From Eubacteriaceae bacterium CHKCI004 (lineage in GTDB: Bacteria; Bacillota; Clostridia; Lachnospirales; Lachnospiraceae): a stretch of 64,000 nucleotides of DNA. The stretch is taken from positions 62,001 through 126,000 of the forward strand of contig FCNR01000048.1 of NCBI GenBank assembly GCA_900016875.1, written 5' to 3'. Shown here one piece after another: positions 53,401 through 62,709 of the stretch. The translations under genes and the position numbers were made by a program. Under the pieces are notes generated by a model, which saw nothing but the letters and a program-made list of their open reading frames with translations, was not told where the DNA came from and did not search any database. Position 1 is the stretch's first letter; each line of letters begins with the position of its first letter.

Positions 53401-53887
53401 AATATGAATAGTTAAAAGAGAAGTTTATGTTAGGAGATTATCCAAAGAATTATATAATGTCATCAGGTATAGGAAAAAATTAAAAATATGGATTGTTATC
53501 TGAGTAAAACTTCAAAAGAATTGACAGCGCACTATGAGGAGATTAAAACATATGGAGTACATACCTTCTTCCATTTTTGAAATCGGGAGATGAAATCCTG
53601 GTGGTAGGTCTTTTATGGTAATGGACTGGAAGTGAATGGTATTTTTACCAGTTGCCCCCTGATTAATATATAACAATAATCTCATGGCATGTCAAGAGTG
53701 GCTCCTTTCCAGGTGCCGTGTATTTATTCTTGATGTGCCAGAGAGATCCACGAATCTACAGTAAAAGCCTAATCTGAAGGCGGATTCCCTATGCGAGCAA
53801 AAATTATTCTATGTCGATGGCATGTTCCGCTGGCCGAATGGTATTGGTTTTATTGATATCTAGTTTGACAAACAGCGGACCATAAAC
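53401..53887. other. Gene-poor stretch with decayed fragments
   Basis: No convincing gene on either strand. Short open pieces (for example FYVDGMFRWPNGIGFIDI near 53811) suggest remnants of mobile-element genes, but no family could be fixed. Confidence 0.4.
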
Positions 53888-53915
53888 TTGACAAATGCAG
53901 AAAACCATATATAAT
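53888..53915 (+). promoter_or_regulatory. Promoter of the RT unit
   Basis: TTGACA (53888-53893), 16 bases, TATAAT (53910-53915), 47 bases before the small protein gene. Confidence 0.75.
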
Positions 53916-53962
53916 AAAGATATAGAGATTCTGAAAGAAGGCAGAGGAGGTTGGAATTTAAT

Positions 53963-54358
53963 ATGTATTTGAAAAAATTCTTCTCAAAAGACAAAATGCG
54001 TATGGAAGAGAAAGAAATTATCGAACCTTCCAGCGCTCCGATGCCAGAAGAAACATTAGAGGCACGGATTCGTTATGCCCTTGATTCTATCTCTGGGATC
54101 AGTTATCAGGCTGATGTACCGGCTTCCGCCATTGATTCTTCTGCTCATCCTGCCGCAAAGCCCATTGCATTTATGGTGTATAAAAACGAACATCCCGTCT
54201 TGGCTATTGCCATTGTGAAAAACAACACCTACCGAAGTATGCCTGTCAAGGGTACCCAAATGCTGGTAGAAAACCGTGGAATGGATTACATTCGCTTCTT
54301 CCGTGAATTGGAAAACCGGCCGGATTATATCAGAAGCAGAATTATAAGCAAACTGTAA
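53963..54358 (+). CDS. Small DUF2726-like protein upstream of RT
   Basis: 131 residues from ATG 53963 (GAGGAGG upstream; the TTG at 53951 touches the site). Lys/Glu-rich N-terminus, then a compact domain: PIAFMVYKNEHPVLAIAIV, KGTQMLVENRGMDYIRFF and a basic end. The pattern of a hydrophobic strand followed by a conserved Lys/Asn and RG-x-DYIRFF is reminiscent of restriction-endonuclease-like DUF2726 proteins, but this is weak. It is separated from the RT only by the structured RNA, so it may belong to the same unit. Confidence 0.65.
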   Translation: MYLKKFFSKDKMRMEEKEIIEPSSAPMPEETLEARIRYALDSISGISYQADVPASAIDSSAHPAAKPIAFMVYKNEHPVLAIAIVKNNTYRSMPVKGTQMLVENRGMDYIRFFRELENRPDYIRSRIISKL

Positions 54359-54369
54359 TAATTTTCAAA

Positions 54370-54509
54370 AATAACAGAGAGAATGCATACTGCACCTGTC
54401 GGGGACACAGCATCTGCCTTATTATGACTTTACAGGTGGTCGGCTGATGTAGGGTCCTGTAGCCATACAATTGGCTGTCAAAGCTTATTTCTCTCTGTTA
54501 TTCTTTTTT
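54370..54509 (+). ncRNA. Structured ncRNA upstream of RT
   Basis: The 155-base gap between two genes is bounded by AATAACAGAGAGAA (54370-54383) and its exact reverse complement TTCTCTCTGTTATT (54489-54502), followed by CTTTTTTA. Inside, CACCTGT (54393-54399) pairs with ACAGGTG (54432-54438), and AGCCA-6-TGGCT forms a hairpin near 54460-54477. An RNA of about 140 bases closed by a 14-bp stem, ending four bases before the RT start codon. It resembles the msr-msd of retrons in placement and the ncRNAs of some defence RTs. No open frame crosses it. Confidence 0.7.
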
Positions 54510-54513
54510 ATTT

Positions 54514-55734
54514 ATGAGTATTTTAAATTCACTTTCCGAAAAAATTTTATGGGACGAATTCTATCAAAAAAAAGAAGCCCAGGGCAATCTGCACCCGAGC
54601 GAATTAAAAGCACTCTCTGAATATATCTCTGAAGAACGCTATAAGCCTCTGGTGGAATCTATTCTGGCCGGCCAGCCGCTTTCACTGCCGACCAGGCATC
54701 TGATTAATAAAGTCGGTAAATCAAAAAAACGTGTCGTGTATACGTATAATCAGGATGAAAACTACGTTCTGAAACTGCTCACTCATCTCCTGTATCGGTA
54801 CGATGATGCTTTCCCGGACAATCTATACTCTTTTCGACGTCATTTTGGGGTCAGACGGGCTTTTTCTGATCTGACTGCTCGAAAGGCCATATCCCGAATG
54901 TATTCTTACAAGGTAGATATTCAGAACTATTTTAATTCTGGGGACATTGACCTCTGCATATCTGAAATGAAAGATGTAATCACCGACGATCCCCTGCTTG
55001 TCCAATTTATCGAGATGCTGTTACGCGAAGATCGGGTAATCTATAACGGCGAAGTGATCTCCGACCGGCATGGTATGATGGCTGGTGTACCTATCTCCTC
55101 CTTCTTGGCAAATGTTTACCTGCGCAGAATGGATCAGTATTTTGAAGAAAAAGACATCCCCTATGCCCGCTACTCCGACGATATCCTGGTCTTTGCCACA
55201 GACCCTGAAAAATTATCTCAGTATGTGCAGATCATAAAGACTTTTCTGCGGGACTATGGATTGACAATTAACCCGGAAAAAGAAGTCTGCACTCGCCCCG
55301 GGGAGGCCTGGACCTTTCTGGGACTGCAGTACAAAGGTGGTGTAATTGACATTGCGCCTGTCTCCGTGAAAAAAGTGAAAGCTAAATTCCGGCGGAAAGC
55401 CCGAGCCCTGCTACGCTGGAAACGAAAAAAAGGATTGCAGAATATCCACGTCGTGAAGGCATTTATCCATTATATTAACCGCTTTTTCTGCTGTAACGAT
55501 GATCACGAGGAAATGACATGGACCCGATGGTATTTTCCACTCATTACGACAGATAAATCCCTGAAAGTCCTGGATCAATATACACTGGAACTCATCCGCT
55601 ATCTTATGACAGAAAAACATCAGAAATCCAACTACAATTTCAGATATGATGCAATTAAAGCACTAGGTTACCAGCCATTGGTGACCGCATACTACAGAGA
55701 GCGAAAAAAGCATGAAAAGCAGAAAAATGATTAA
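54514..55734 (+). CDS. Stand-alone reverse transcriptase (retron/DRT-like, subgroup unknown)
   Basis: 406 residues. RT palm motifs: YKVDIQNYFNSGDIDL (motif A Asp), MMAGVPISSFLANVYLRRMD (the motif with GVPISS instead of the QG of group II intron and retron RTs), ARYSDDILVFA (intact YSDD) and TFLGLQYKGGVIDIAP. A basic thumb/X region (KFRRKARALLRWKRKKG) and a C-terminal helical part (MTWTRWYFPLITTDKSLKVL) follow. No maturase, endonuclease, Cas1 or nitrilase domain. No Shine-Dalgarno sequence precedes the ATG, which directly follows the T-run of the ncRNA. Higher GC than surroundings. Probably an RT of the unknown/defence-associated groups using the adjacent RNA as template or primer (inference). 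Confidence 0.85.
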   Translation: MSILNSLSEKILWDEFYQKKEAQGNLHPSELKALSEYISEERYKPLVESILAGQPLSLPTRHLINKVGKSKKRVVYTYNQDENYVLKLLTHLLYRYDDAFPDNLYSFRRHFGVRRAFSDLTARKAISRMYSYKVDIQNYFNSGDIDLCISEMKDVITDDPLLVQFIEMLLREDRVIYNGEVISDRHGMMAGVPISSFLANVYLRRMDQYFEEKDIPYARYSDDILVFATDPEKLSQYVQIIKTFLRDYGLTINPEKEVCTRPGEAWTFLGLQYKGGVIDIAPVSVKKVKAKFRRKARALLRWKRKKGLQNIHVVKAFIHYINRFFCCNDDHEEMTWTRWYFPLITTDKSLKVLDQYTLELIRYLMTEKHQKSNYNFRYDAIKALGYQPLVTAYYRERKKHEKQKND

Positions 55735-55755
55735 CTTTTTGTGTATGACTTAAAA

Positions 55756-55794
55756 AGCCACAGAAAATCATTTCCTGTGGCTCAAAAATTTTTT
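55756..55794 (+). terminator. Terminator after RT
   Basis: AGCCACAGGAAA-type stem: AGCCACAG (55756-55763) with CTGTGGCT (55775-55782), then AAAAATTTTTT. Confidence 0.8.
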
Positions 55795-55819
55795 ACCTCA
55801 ACTTTTGAAAGAGAACCAT

Positions 55820-56152
55820 TCAATCAGGCGAAAAAATGAGCTGTTCTTTGTCGTGTACTGTTACAACAAGTTTCTGTCTTTCCAGTTCCAGATGTTCAAA
55901 GGCTTTATCTATAATTTCTTTCAGATGTTCTTCCAGCTGATCTTCTAAAGCAAAATACAGATGCTGTGTCCGATAAACATTCATGGCATACTCCAGAAAT
56001 TTTGTTATATAGACAATCTGGCATTCCGGCCATTTTTCATTGACCTGACTTGCCAGATCAATTTTGTTATCCGCATTCGCATGTTAGAGTTCTGCATTTT
56101 CCTTTTCAAGTTCACGAATACACTGTTCCACAGGATCAGCAACGTTCGTTTA
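55820..56152 (-). pseudogene. Broken coiled-coil gene on the minus strand
   Basis: Minus-strand reading gives VADPVEQCIRELEKENAEL, a stop, then in the same frame HANADNKIDLASQVNEKWPE and YITKFLEYAMNVYRTQHLYF, ending EQLIFSPD and a stop at 55820. The internal stop and missing start mark it as a remnant; no family recognised. The rest of 55735-56450 shows nothing else. Confidence 0.5.
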
Positions 56153-56450
56153 TGACTGCTATTTGCGGTTTCGGAAGGAATTTACATAGCGTTCTCGGAA
56201 ACAAATCCAAGTCGAAATATATTTATTATACTATTTAAGCTCATCAGGGATCCAATTATTTTGAAATTTCTGGAAGTTAAAGTTATTTTGAGAAAGTAAA
56301 TCGTGCGATGTTTTATTTGCATTTTTTAAAATATCAGAAAAATAAGCAAAATATATTTAAAATAGTAGACAGAATGAAACGGCGTTGATATAATATTTTT
56401 AAGAAAAATTTAATAAAAAAGTATGAAAAGTTTCATTTATTGAGATTGTA

Positions 56451-56757
56451 ATGATGGGAGGAGAACAAATTAAACGTTATGAATTGCAAACACTTAGGAC
56501 ATTTAGAGATACATGGATGAAAGGTTCTAAAGAGGGACAAAAATCTATTGAGACTTATTATGATACAGCACCTAAAATTGTCTCTGCAATCAATGATATT
56601 GGAGAATCTTAAAGCGATTTATGAAGAGATATATAATGAAATGATTTTATCTTATGTACAGTTAATTGAGCAAAATAAAATGCAAGAAACCTTTGAATTA
56701 TATAAAGAAAAAGTTTTTGAATTGAAAAAATTATATTTATTGAAAAAATTTTTTTAG
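56451..56757 (+). pseudogene. Frameshifted CFI-box-like protein gene
   Basis: Frame 1 (56451-56612) reads YELQTLRTFRDTWMKGSKEG and YYDTAPKIVSAINDIG, stops, and a second frame continues from about 56605 with NLKAIYEEIYNEMILSYVQL to a stop at 56757. The LRTFRD ... YY-x-x-AP-KIV-x-AI pattern is that of short proteins with a CFI-box-type helical segment. A single frameshift near 56605 joins the parts. No ribosome site at the first ATG. Confidence 0.55.
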
Positions 56758-56770
56758 AAAGGTGAGTTAT

Positions 56771-57271
56771 ATGAAAAAAATGGAGTTGAAAAAGAAGGTT
56801 ATTATTGGAATGATATGCTTTTTTGGAATAATATTGCTTACAGGCTGTGGCAACAAAAATAAAGAAGAGTGTAATAACATTATTAATGAGTTTGAATATG
56901 CCTGTAATGAACTGGATGTGGACGCCATGCTTCGGTGTTTGCATCCGGATGTGGCAGATCCAATCAAAGCAATATTGTCAGTTACTAATATGATATCGGG
57001 AGAAGAGACAGAAGATATTGTGGATATGATTGCTTCCGGTCTGGGAGAACAGTTTGAAGAAAGTGGATTGGATTCGGAAGAAATGTTTAATTCGCTGGAT
57101 ATTGAGATTACAGATTTTGAAAAAAATGAGGGAACAGCAGATGTATATGCAGATATCTCTTTTAATCTGGCGGGAGAACCTATGGAACGGTATGGAGTGT
57201 TCCATATGACTCAGGTAAATAAACAATGGTATATCAGCAGCTTTGAGTTTACTGCTGATACAGCAAGGTGA
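56771..57271 (+). CDS. Lipoprotein, DUF4878-like
   Basis: 167 residues from ATG 56771 (AAAGGTGAG upstream). Lipoprotein signal: basic start, hydrophobic helix and lipobox LLTGC with the modified Cys at residue 26. The mature part (CNELDVDAMLRCLHPDVADP ... QVNKQWYISSFEF) has the NTF2/DUF4878-like layout of secreted small domains. It lies 22 bases before essC and probably belongs to the secretion operon. Confidence 0.78.
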   Translation: MKKMELKKKVIIGMICFFGIILLTGCGNKNKEECNNIINEFEYACNELDVDAMLRCLHPDVADPIKAILSVTNMISGEETEDIVDMIASGLGEQFEESGLDSEEMFNSLDIEITDFEKNEGTADVYADISFNLAGEPMERYGVFHMTQVNKQWYISSFEFTADTAR

Positions 57272-57293
57272 AGGTATACGGGAGATAAAATCT

Positions 57294-60200
57294 ATGAAAG
57301 TTGTATTGTTGGGGAAACATTTTGTTTCTCATGTAACGCTTCCTAAAAAGATATATGGTCAGCACAGACTGTCTGAAAACAGAGAAAAAATAGACAGAGG
57401 AAGAGAGCTGTATATTGAAGCGGATGAGAATCGGTGGGTTATTAAAAAGAATGATACTGTTGATATTATAGCGGACTCTGCCAGTCTGATGCCGGAGACG
57501 GGTTATGTTGTTCTGGAAGAAAAGCACAGTTATGAGATTACTTTTCTGCCTTCTATGGAAAAAGCAATGCTTTTAACAGAAGCAGGCGGAGCAGATGGTA
57601 TGCTTTATTATAAATACAGCGTGCCTCACGATGGTATTATTACTGTGGGAAACAGGGAGAACGCACTGGTCGTTTATAATAATCCATGTATCAAAGGGCA
57701 GCTGGATATGTCTGTTATTTATCGCGGTCAGGAGATAAATGTCATAAACAACGGGACAGGGGTGGCGGGAAACGCCGGACATATTTATCTGAACGGGCGT
57801 TATGTAGATCGTGCGGTACTGCATTATGGAGATGTTCTGTATGTATATGGGCTGCAGATAATAATAGGACGCAGATTTATCAGTGTGAATAATCCCGGGA
57901 GAATGGCACATTTTCGCCTGCATGAATTTATACTTCCGGAAACAGCATCTAAAAAAAGACGGAAGCCAGGACCAAATGAAGAAGAAAAATATTTTTCCAG
58001 TTCTCCAAAGAAAGAGAGAAAGATTCGCCGTGAAGAGATTCGGGTGGAAACCCCTCCACGTCCGGAGACGGATCAGGACACGCCTCTCTATCTCGCCATG
58101 GGACCGTCAATCACAATGGCTGGTGCATCGGGCGTGACCGGACTGTACAGTACAATGAATATTGTACAGAATAATGGAGATATTATGCAGGCAATGCCGT
58201 CCCTTGTCATGGTGGCGTCCATGATGCTGGGCAGCATTATCTGGCCATTTTTCTCCCGAAGATATACCAAAAGAAAACGGTTGGAAAAAGATGCGGATCA
58301 TTATGAACGGTATCAGAATTATATCAGGCAGCTGCGTGAACAAACGTCGCAGTTAATTGTGCAGCAGGAGGAAAAACTGAGAGCCAACTATCCGGCGCTG
58401 CTTCGGTGCGAAAATCGTATTATAGGCAGGGAACCGTCTCTCTGGGAGAGAAGCATGGGCGATAGTGATTTCCTGGAACTTTCCCTGGGGATTGGCAGAG
58501 ATGATTTAAAATGTGATATACATTATCCCAGTGAAAATATGTTTGAGGCGTCAGCAGAAATAATGAAGCTGCTGCATCAGTTTAAAAACGAGGAGAAGTT
58601 TCTTAAAGATGTTCCGATCACTTATTCGTTTTATAAACATCCGTTGACCGGTATTACAGGTGAGCGAAATTTGGTCAAACAGTTTGTGTTCGGTTTGGTT
58701 CTCCAAATGGTTTCTCTTCATGGATATGACGATTTAAAAATAGGTGTGATTCATGACAAAAATGAACCGGAGTGGGAGTGTATGAAATGGCTTCCCCACT
58801 GCTGGTCGGATGACCGGATGATCAAGTATATGGCTGATACGCCGGAAGAATTAAATTCTCTGAGCGCACATATAGAATTGATCAGATCGATACGTATGGG
58901 GATGTCGGATGAGGAACTGGCATATGAAGCGCCGTATTATGTATTTATTCTTGCCGGCCAGCGTCTTGCCGAGAAATCGGAAGTCATTAAGGAGATGTAT
59001 AAGGAAAGAAAAGCTGTGGGAATCAGCATAATTCTTCTGTATGATGAACAAAAAGCGCTTCCCAAAACGTGTAAAAATGTTCTGGAAGTGAGAGAAGAAA
59101 GCGTTGCGGCCTATGATTACACAGATGATGACAGAGAGGCCGGAATTGCAGACAACAGTATGTTTTATCGGGAGGAGCCCGAGAAAGTGTTTAAAAGTCT
59201 GGCAGATGTCAGGTTGGATGTGGTTGCGAATAAATCGGCTCTTCCGGAGCAGATAACGCTTTTTGAAATGCTTGGAATTGGCAAACCCCGGCATATGGAT
59301 TTTATGAACCGGTGGAAAAACAGTAATTCAACGAAATCTCTTGCAGTTCCTGTTGGCGTGGACAGTGAAGGAAGCACGGTTTATCTGGATATTCATGAGA
59401 AAGCCCATGGCCCACATGGACTGATTGCCGGCAGTACAGGTTCTGGAAAGAGTGAATTTATCATCTCTTATATTACTATGCTGGCGTTAAATTTCAGCCC
59501 TGAGGACATTGCATTCATTTTGATTGATTTTAAGGGTGGAGGAATGGCAGATGTTTTTAAAAATCTTCCACACCTTGCAGGCAGTATTACTAATCTGGAT
59601 GGTAATGAATTAAAACGTTCGCTTGTGGCAATCGAGACAGAACTGGAAAAACGACAGAAATTGTTTAAAAAAACCAGTAACGAGTTAAAAATCAGTAACA
59701 TAGATATCTATCGATATCAGCAGCTTTACAGAGAACGGAGAGTGAAGACTCCGCTTCCTCATCTGGTCATCATATCAGATGAGTTTGCGGAACTGAAGCA
59801 GCAGCAGCCGGATTTTCTTGAACAGTTGATTCGTACGGCAAGAATCGGAAGAAGTCTTGGCGTCCATCTGATTCTCGCAACGCAGAAACCGGATGGAGTT
59901 GTGGATGATCAGATTAAAAGTAATATAAAGTTTAAAATCTGTTTGCGGGTACAGGACAAAATGGACAGTATCAGTATGATTGACCGGCCGGACGCGGCAA
60001 CCATCCGTGTTCCTGGAAGATTTTATCTTCAGGTGGGGATGAATGAATTATTTGTCCAGGGGCAGTCTCCGTTTTCCGGAGCAGAATATGAAGAAACGGA
60101 TATAGTGACCCGCCGGGTGGATGATTCTATTGTGGTTTTCAATGGATTGGACAGAATCAGTATCAAGCCGGGCAATGCGGGAGGCAGAAGAACTTCTGAA

Positions 60201-61817
60201 AAACAGATAGATGCTCTCCTGGCCTATGTGTCGGAGATATCCAGACAAAATGATTATGGAGTGAAGCCTCTTTGGAGAGAACAGTTGCCTGGGCCGAAAG
60301 GACAGAAAGAGAAGGTTTATTCCGATAAACAGCAGCCATATGTTCTGAATCCGGTTGTCGGACAGTACGATGATTTAAGAAATCGGGAATACAGAAATCT
60401 CTCAATACCGATTTCGGACGAAGGAAATGTGCTGGTATATGGGGCGGCCGGTAGTGGAACGCTGGAATTTGTAAACGCCATGGCATATTTTCTCATTGGA
60501 CATCATTCGCCTGATGAACTCAGAATGTACCTGTTGGATTTTGAAGCAGGAGCGCTCAAAGCATTTGCGCGTGCTCCTCAGGTGATGGATGTAGTGCAGG
60601 GGTATGAGGAGAAGAAATTTGAACGTGTGCTGGAATTTCTGTCTGTTGAGATAGAGAACAGGAAAAAGCAGTTCTCCAGATATGGAGGAAGCTATCATAA
60701 CTATATCCGCAATTCGGGAAACACGATGCCGAATATTGTGGTGATGATGTTGAACTGCGCAGTAGCTTTTGAAGAGAGCAGCAGCTATGACCGGATGCAA
60801 CATTTTATCCAGCTCAGCCGGGAAGGCGCTCAGTATGGCGTTTATTTTGTAGTAACCGCAGTAGATGAGCGAAGTGTGCGCAGTCAGTTGGCTGCAAACT
60901 TTAAGCAGGTATTTGTTCTCCAGCAGAATAAAGAAGATACATACAGAGATATTCTGGGAAAAACTGACGGATTGATTCCTGCACCGTATCTTGGAAGAGG
61001 CATTTTTAAGAGAGGTGGAATTGTCTATGAATTTCAGACAAAGATTTTGTTTGAAGAAGAAACTGAGCCATTTGCGGAACTGGAGAAATACTGTATAAAG
61101 ATACGAAAAAAATATGGGTATGCTGTAAAAGAAACGTTTCCAGTTGAAAAAATACTGACGGAAAAAGATTTTGAAGAAGAGTGGAAAAATGCTTCTTGCA
61201 GAGCTGTTCCGTTGGGAGGAAGCGCTGATGGTGAGAAAGTTTGCTGGGATATATCTTCAAATGTAAAACACCTGATTGTTTCAGAAAACGCCGAGGAGGA
61301 AAAAAAGGCAGATCGCCTGCTGGAATATATCTGTAGAATCTGTCCTGATACACAGGTATGGCGGGGAGATATGAGTCAGGAGGAAGCAGAGAAGATTGGT
61401 GAAAAAATTAATTTGTTGTACAGTGATATATTAAGGATGTCGGAGGAAGGGGTGAGAGCGAAACAGGAAGGAAAGCCGCTGCCGGATTTCAGTCACAAAA
61501 TTATTGTAATCCGACATTATGACGCATTAATGCGGCAGCTTCCGGCAGAACAGAATCAGACACTAAGAGGTATCTTGTCAGCGATTTCTTCCGGGTATCA
61601 TATTCATTTTGTGTTTATGAATCAAAGGGAAGAGATGGATTCTTATTATAATGAAGAAATCTGGAAATTACCGGAAGAGAACGGAATCTGGCTGGGAGAG
61701 TCGAAAAAGGCAGCGGAAATATTCAGTTGTCCGATAGAGGACTGCGGAGCGGAGATGAATATTTTCTGCAGAGAAGGCAAGGGAATCGCTTTCCGGCTGC
61801 CGGAAAGGAGAGAGTAA
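57294..61817 (+). CDS. essC: Type VII secretion ATPase EssC
   Basis: Membrane-anchored FtsK/SpoIIIE-type motor of the firmicute type VII (T7SSb) system; recognises WXG100 substrates and powers export. About 1507 residues from ATG 57294 (GGGAGATAAA upstream; the track start 57243 overlaps the lipoprotein gene). Two N-terminal FHA-like domains (1-205), two membrane helices (about 265-325), then three ATPase modules: D1 with intact GSTGSGKSEF (K719) and HLVIISDEFAEL; D2 with degenerate GAAGSGTLE (Thr for Lys at 1056); D3 with no P-loop (HLIVSENAEEEKK). One active and two degenerate modules is within family variation. Confidence 0.95.
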   Translation: MKVVLLGKHFVSHVTLPKKIYGQHRLSENREKIDRGRELYIEADENRWVIKKNDTVDIIADSASLMPETGYVVLEEKHSYEITFLPSMEKAMLLTEAGGADGMLYYKYSVPHDGIITVGNRENALVVYNNPCIKGQLDMSVIYRGQEINVINNGTGVAGNAGHIYLNGRYVDRAVLHYGDVLYVYGLQIIIGRRFISVNNPGRMAHFRLHEFILPETASKKRRKPGPNEEEKYFSSSPKKERKIRREEIRVETPPRPETDQDTPLYLAMGPSITMAGASGVTGLYSTMNIVQNNGDIMQAMPSLVMVASMMLGSIIWPFFSRRYTKRKRLEKDADHYERYQNYIRQLREQTSQLIVQQEEKLRANYPALLRCENRIIGREPSLWERSMGDSDFLELSLGIGRDDLKCDIHYPSENMFEASAEIMKLLHQFKNEEKFLKDVPITYSFYKHPLTGITGERNLVKQFVFGLVLQMVSLHGYDDLKIGVIHDKNEPEWECMKWLPHCWSDDRMIKYMADTPEELNSLSAHIELIRSIRMGMSDEELAYEAPYYVFILAGQRLAEKSEVIKEMYKERKAVGISIILLYDEQKALPKTCKNVLEVREESVAAYDYTDDDREAGIADNSMFYREEPEKVFKSLADVRLDVVANKSALPEQITLFEMLGIGKPRHMDFMNRWKNSNSTKSLAVPVGVDSEGSTVYLDIHEKAHGPHGLIAGSTGSGKSEFIISYITMLALNFSPEDIAFILIDFKGGGMADVFKNLPHLAGSITNLDGNELKRSLVAIETELEKRQKLFKKTSNELKISNIDIYRYQQLYRERRVKTPLPHLVIISDEFAELKQQQPDFLEQLIRTARIGRSLGVHLILATQKPDGVVDDQIKSNIKFKICLRVQDKMDSISMIDRPDAATIRVPGRFYLQVGMNELFVQGQSPFSGAEYEETDIVTRRVDDSIVVFNGLDRISIKPGNAGGRRTSEKQIDALLAYVSEISRQNDYGVKPLWREQLPGPKGQKEKVYSDKQQPYVLNPVVGQYDDLRNREYRNLSIPISDEGNVLVYGAAGSGTLEFVNAMAYFLIGHHSPDELRMYLLDFEAGALKAFARAPQVMDVVQGYEEKKFERVLEFLSVEIENRKKQFSRYGGSYHNYIRNSGNTMPNIVVMMLNCAVAFEESSSYDRMQHFIQLSREGAQYGVYFVVTAVDERSVRSQLAANFKQVFVLQQNKEDTYRDILGKTDGLIPAPYLGRGIFKRGGIVYEFQTKILFEEETEPFAELEKYCIKIRKKYGYAVKETFPVEKILTEKDFEEEWKNASCRAVPLGGSADGEKVCWDISSNVKHLIVSENAEEEKKADRLLEYICRICPDTQVWRGDMSQEEAEKIGEKINLLYSDILRMSEEGVRAKQEGKPLPDFSHKIIVIRHYDALMRQLPAEQNQTLRGILSAISSGYHIHFVFMNQREEMDSYYNEEIWKLPEENGIWLGESKKAAEIFSCPIEDCGAEMNIFCREGKGIAFRLPERRE

Positions 61818-61820
61818 AAG

Positions 61821-62072
61821 ATGGAAAAAATACTGGCGGAGATATCTGTTCCGGCAATTGGAAAGAGTTATGATGTATTTTTGCCGAAAAGTATCACTGT
61901 GGCTCAGGCGATTCGGATGCTTAACCAGGTGTTTGAGGGATTGAATACAGAATATTTTAAGGATGCTTCAGAGATGTTCCTGTGTGATAAAGATAATGGC
62001 GTAATCTATAATCCGGAGGAGCAGATTTGGGAGACAAGAATTACAAATGGCAGTAAGCTGCTGTTAATCTGA
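61821..62072 (+). CDS. EsaB/YukD-like ubiquitin-fold protein
   Basis: 83 residues with the ubiquitin-like YukD pattern: strand KILAEISVPAIGKSYDVFLP, helix TVAQAIRMLNQVFEGL, and a final strand GSKLLLI. A small cytosolic regulator/component found in nearly all firmicute T7SS loci. Four bases after essC. Confidence 0.82.
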   Translation: MEKILAEISVPAIGKSYDVFLPKSITVAQAIRMLNQVFEGLNTEYFKDASEMFLCDKDNGVIYNPEEQIWETRITNGSKLLLI

Positions 62073-62095
62073 TTGATAAGAATAAGGAGGAAAAA

Positions 62096-62368
62096 ATGGC
62101 AAAAGGAGTTTATGATCTCAATGGAATGGAATCTTCAGCAAAAAAAATCAAAAATGCGATGAAAGAATATGAAACTAATAAGAATAAAATTATAGAAACA
62201 GTAGATAAAACAAAACAATATTGGGAGGATCCGATTAATACGGACTATGTAAATAAGTTTGAGAATCTGAAACAGGATATGGAGAGCGTGCAGAATCTGA
62301 TGGAGGCTTACGCGGAATACCTTACTAAGGCGGCAAAGCTAATTAGAACTGAAACAACACCTCAGTAA
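62096..62368 (+). CDS. WXG100-like secreted protein 1
   Basis: 90-residue helical hairpin of WXG100 size. At the turn it has YWEDPINTDYV, so the Trp is kept but Gly is replaced (WED). Two amphipathic helices on each side, coiled coil likely. AAGGAGG ribosome site. Expected substrate or structural partner of EssC. Confidence 0.82.
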   Translation: MAKGVYDLNGMESSAKKIKNAMKEYETNKNKIIETVDKTKQYWEDPINTDYVNKFENLKQDMESVQNLMEAYAEYLTKAAKLIRTETTPQ

Positions 62369-62398
62369 TTTAAGGGAGAAGATAAGGAGGATAATGGT

Positions 62399-62707
62399 AT
62401 GGCAGGAGAAGTAAGAAAATTTGACAGTGTGCGATTGAGAGAAGCGGGAAGTAATATTCTGACCGCGGCAGGAAAGATGTATACGGAGCTTACGAACGTA
62501 CAAAATGAAATGAACCAGTCGACAGAATATTTTGATTCGCAGGCGGGGGAAGACTTGCGCAGTCAGTTTAAAAAATCAGCAGCGAAATTTGATGAATTTA
62601 AAAAGACGATGGACGCTTATGGCAAATACCTTAAAGATGAAGCAGATCGTGAGGAAGACCGCGATGGAAGACTGGAAAAGGTCGCTCAGAGTATCCCAAA
62701 TTTGTAA
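62399..62707 (+). CDS. WXG100-like secreted protein 2
   Basis: 102 residues, same helix-turn-helix layout. The turn reads TEYFDSQAGEDLRSQF: Phe replaces Trp and the W-x-G triplet is absent. Probably forms a heterodimer with the preceding protein. AAGGAGG ribosome site. Confidence 0.75.
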   Translation: MAGEVRKFDSVRLREAGSNILTAAGKMYTELTNVQNEMNQSTEYFDSQAGEDLRSQFKKSAAKFDEFKKTMDAYGKYLKDEADREEDRDGRLEKVAQSIPNL

Positions 62708-62709
62708 AA

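Noticed and set aside
53790-53870. Transposase fragment
   Set aside because: Short stretch (DGMFRWPNGIGFIDI) only weakly recalls IS-encoded proteins; not enough to name a family.
54370-55734. Calling the RT and RNA a classical retron
   Set aside because: Placement fits, but the RT has GVPISS instead of the PQG-type motif and the retron-typical NAxxH and VTG signatures were not seen.
54514-55734. Group II intron maturase
   Set aside because: No maturase X or HNH domain and no domain V/VI-like RNA around the gene; the flanking RNA is too short.
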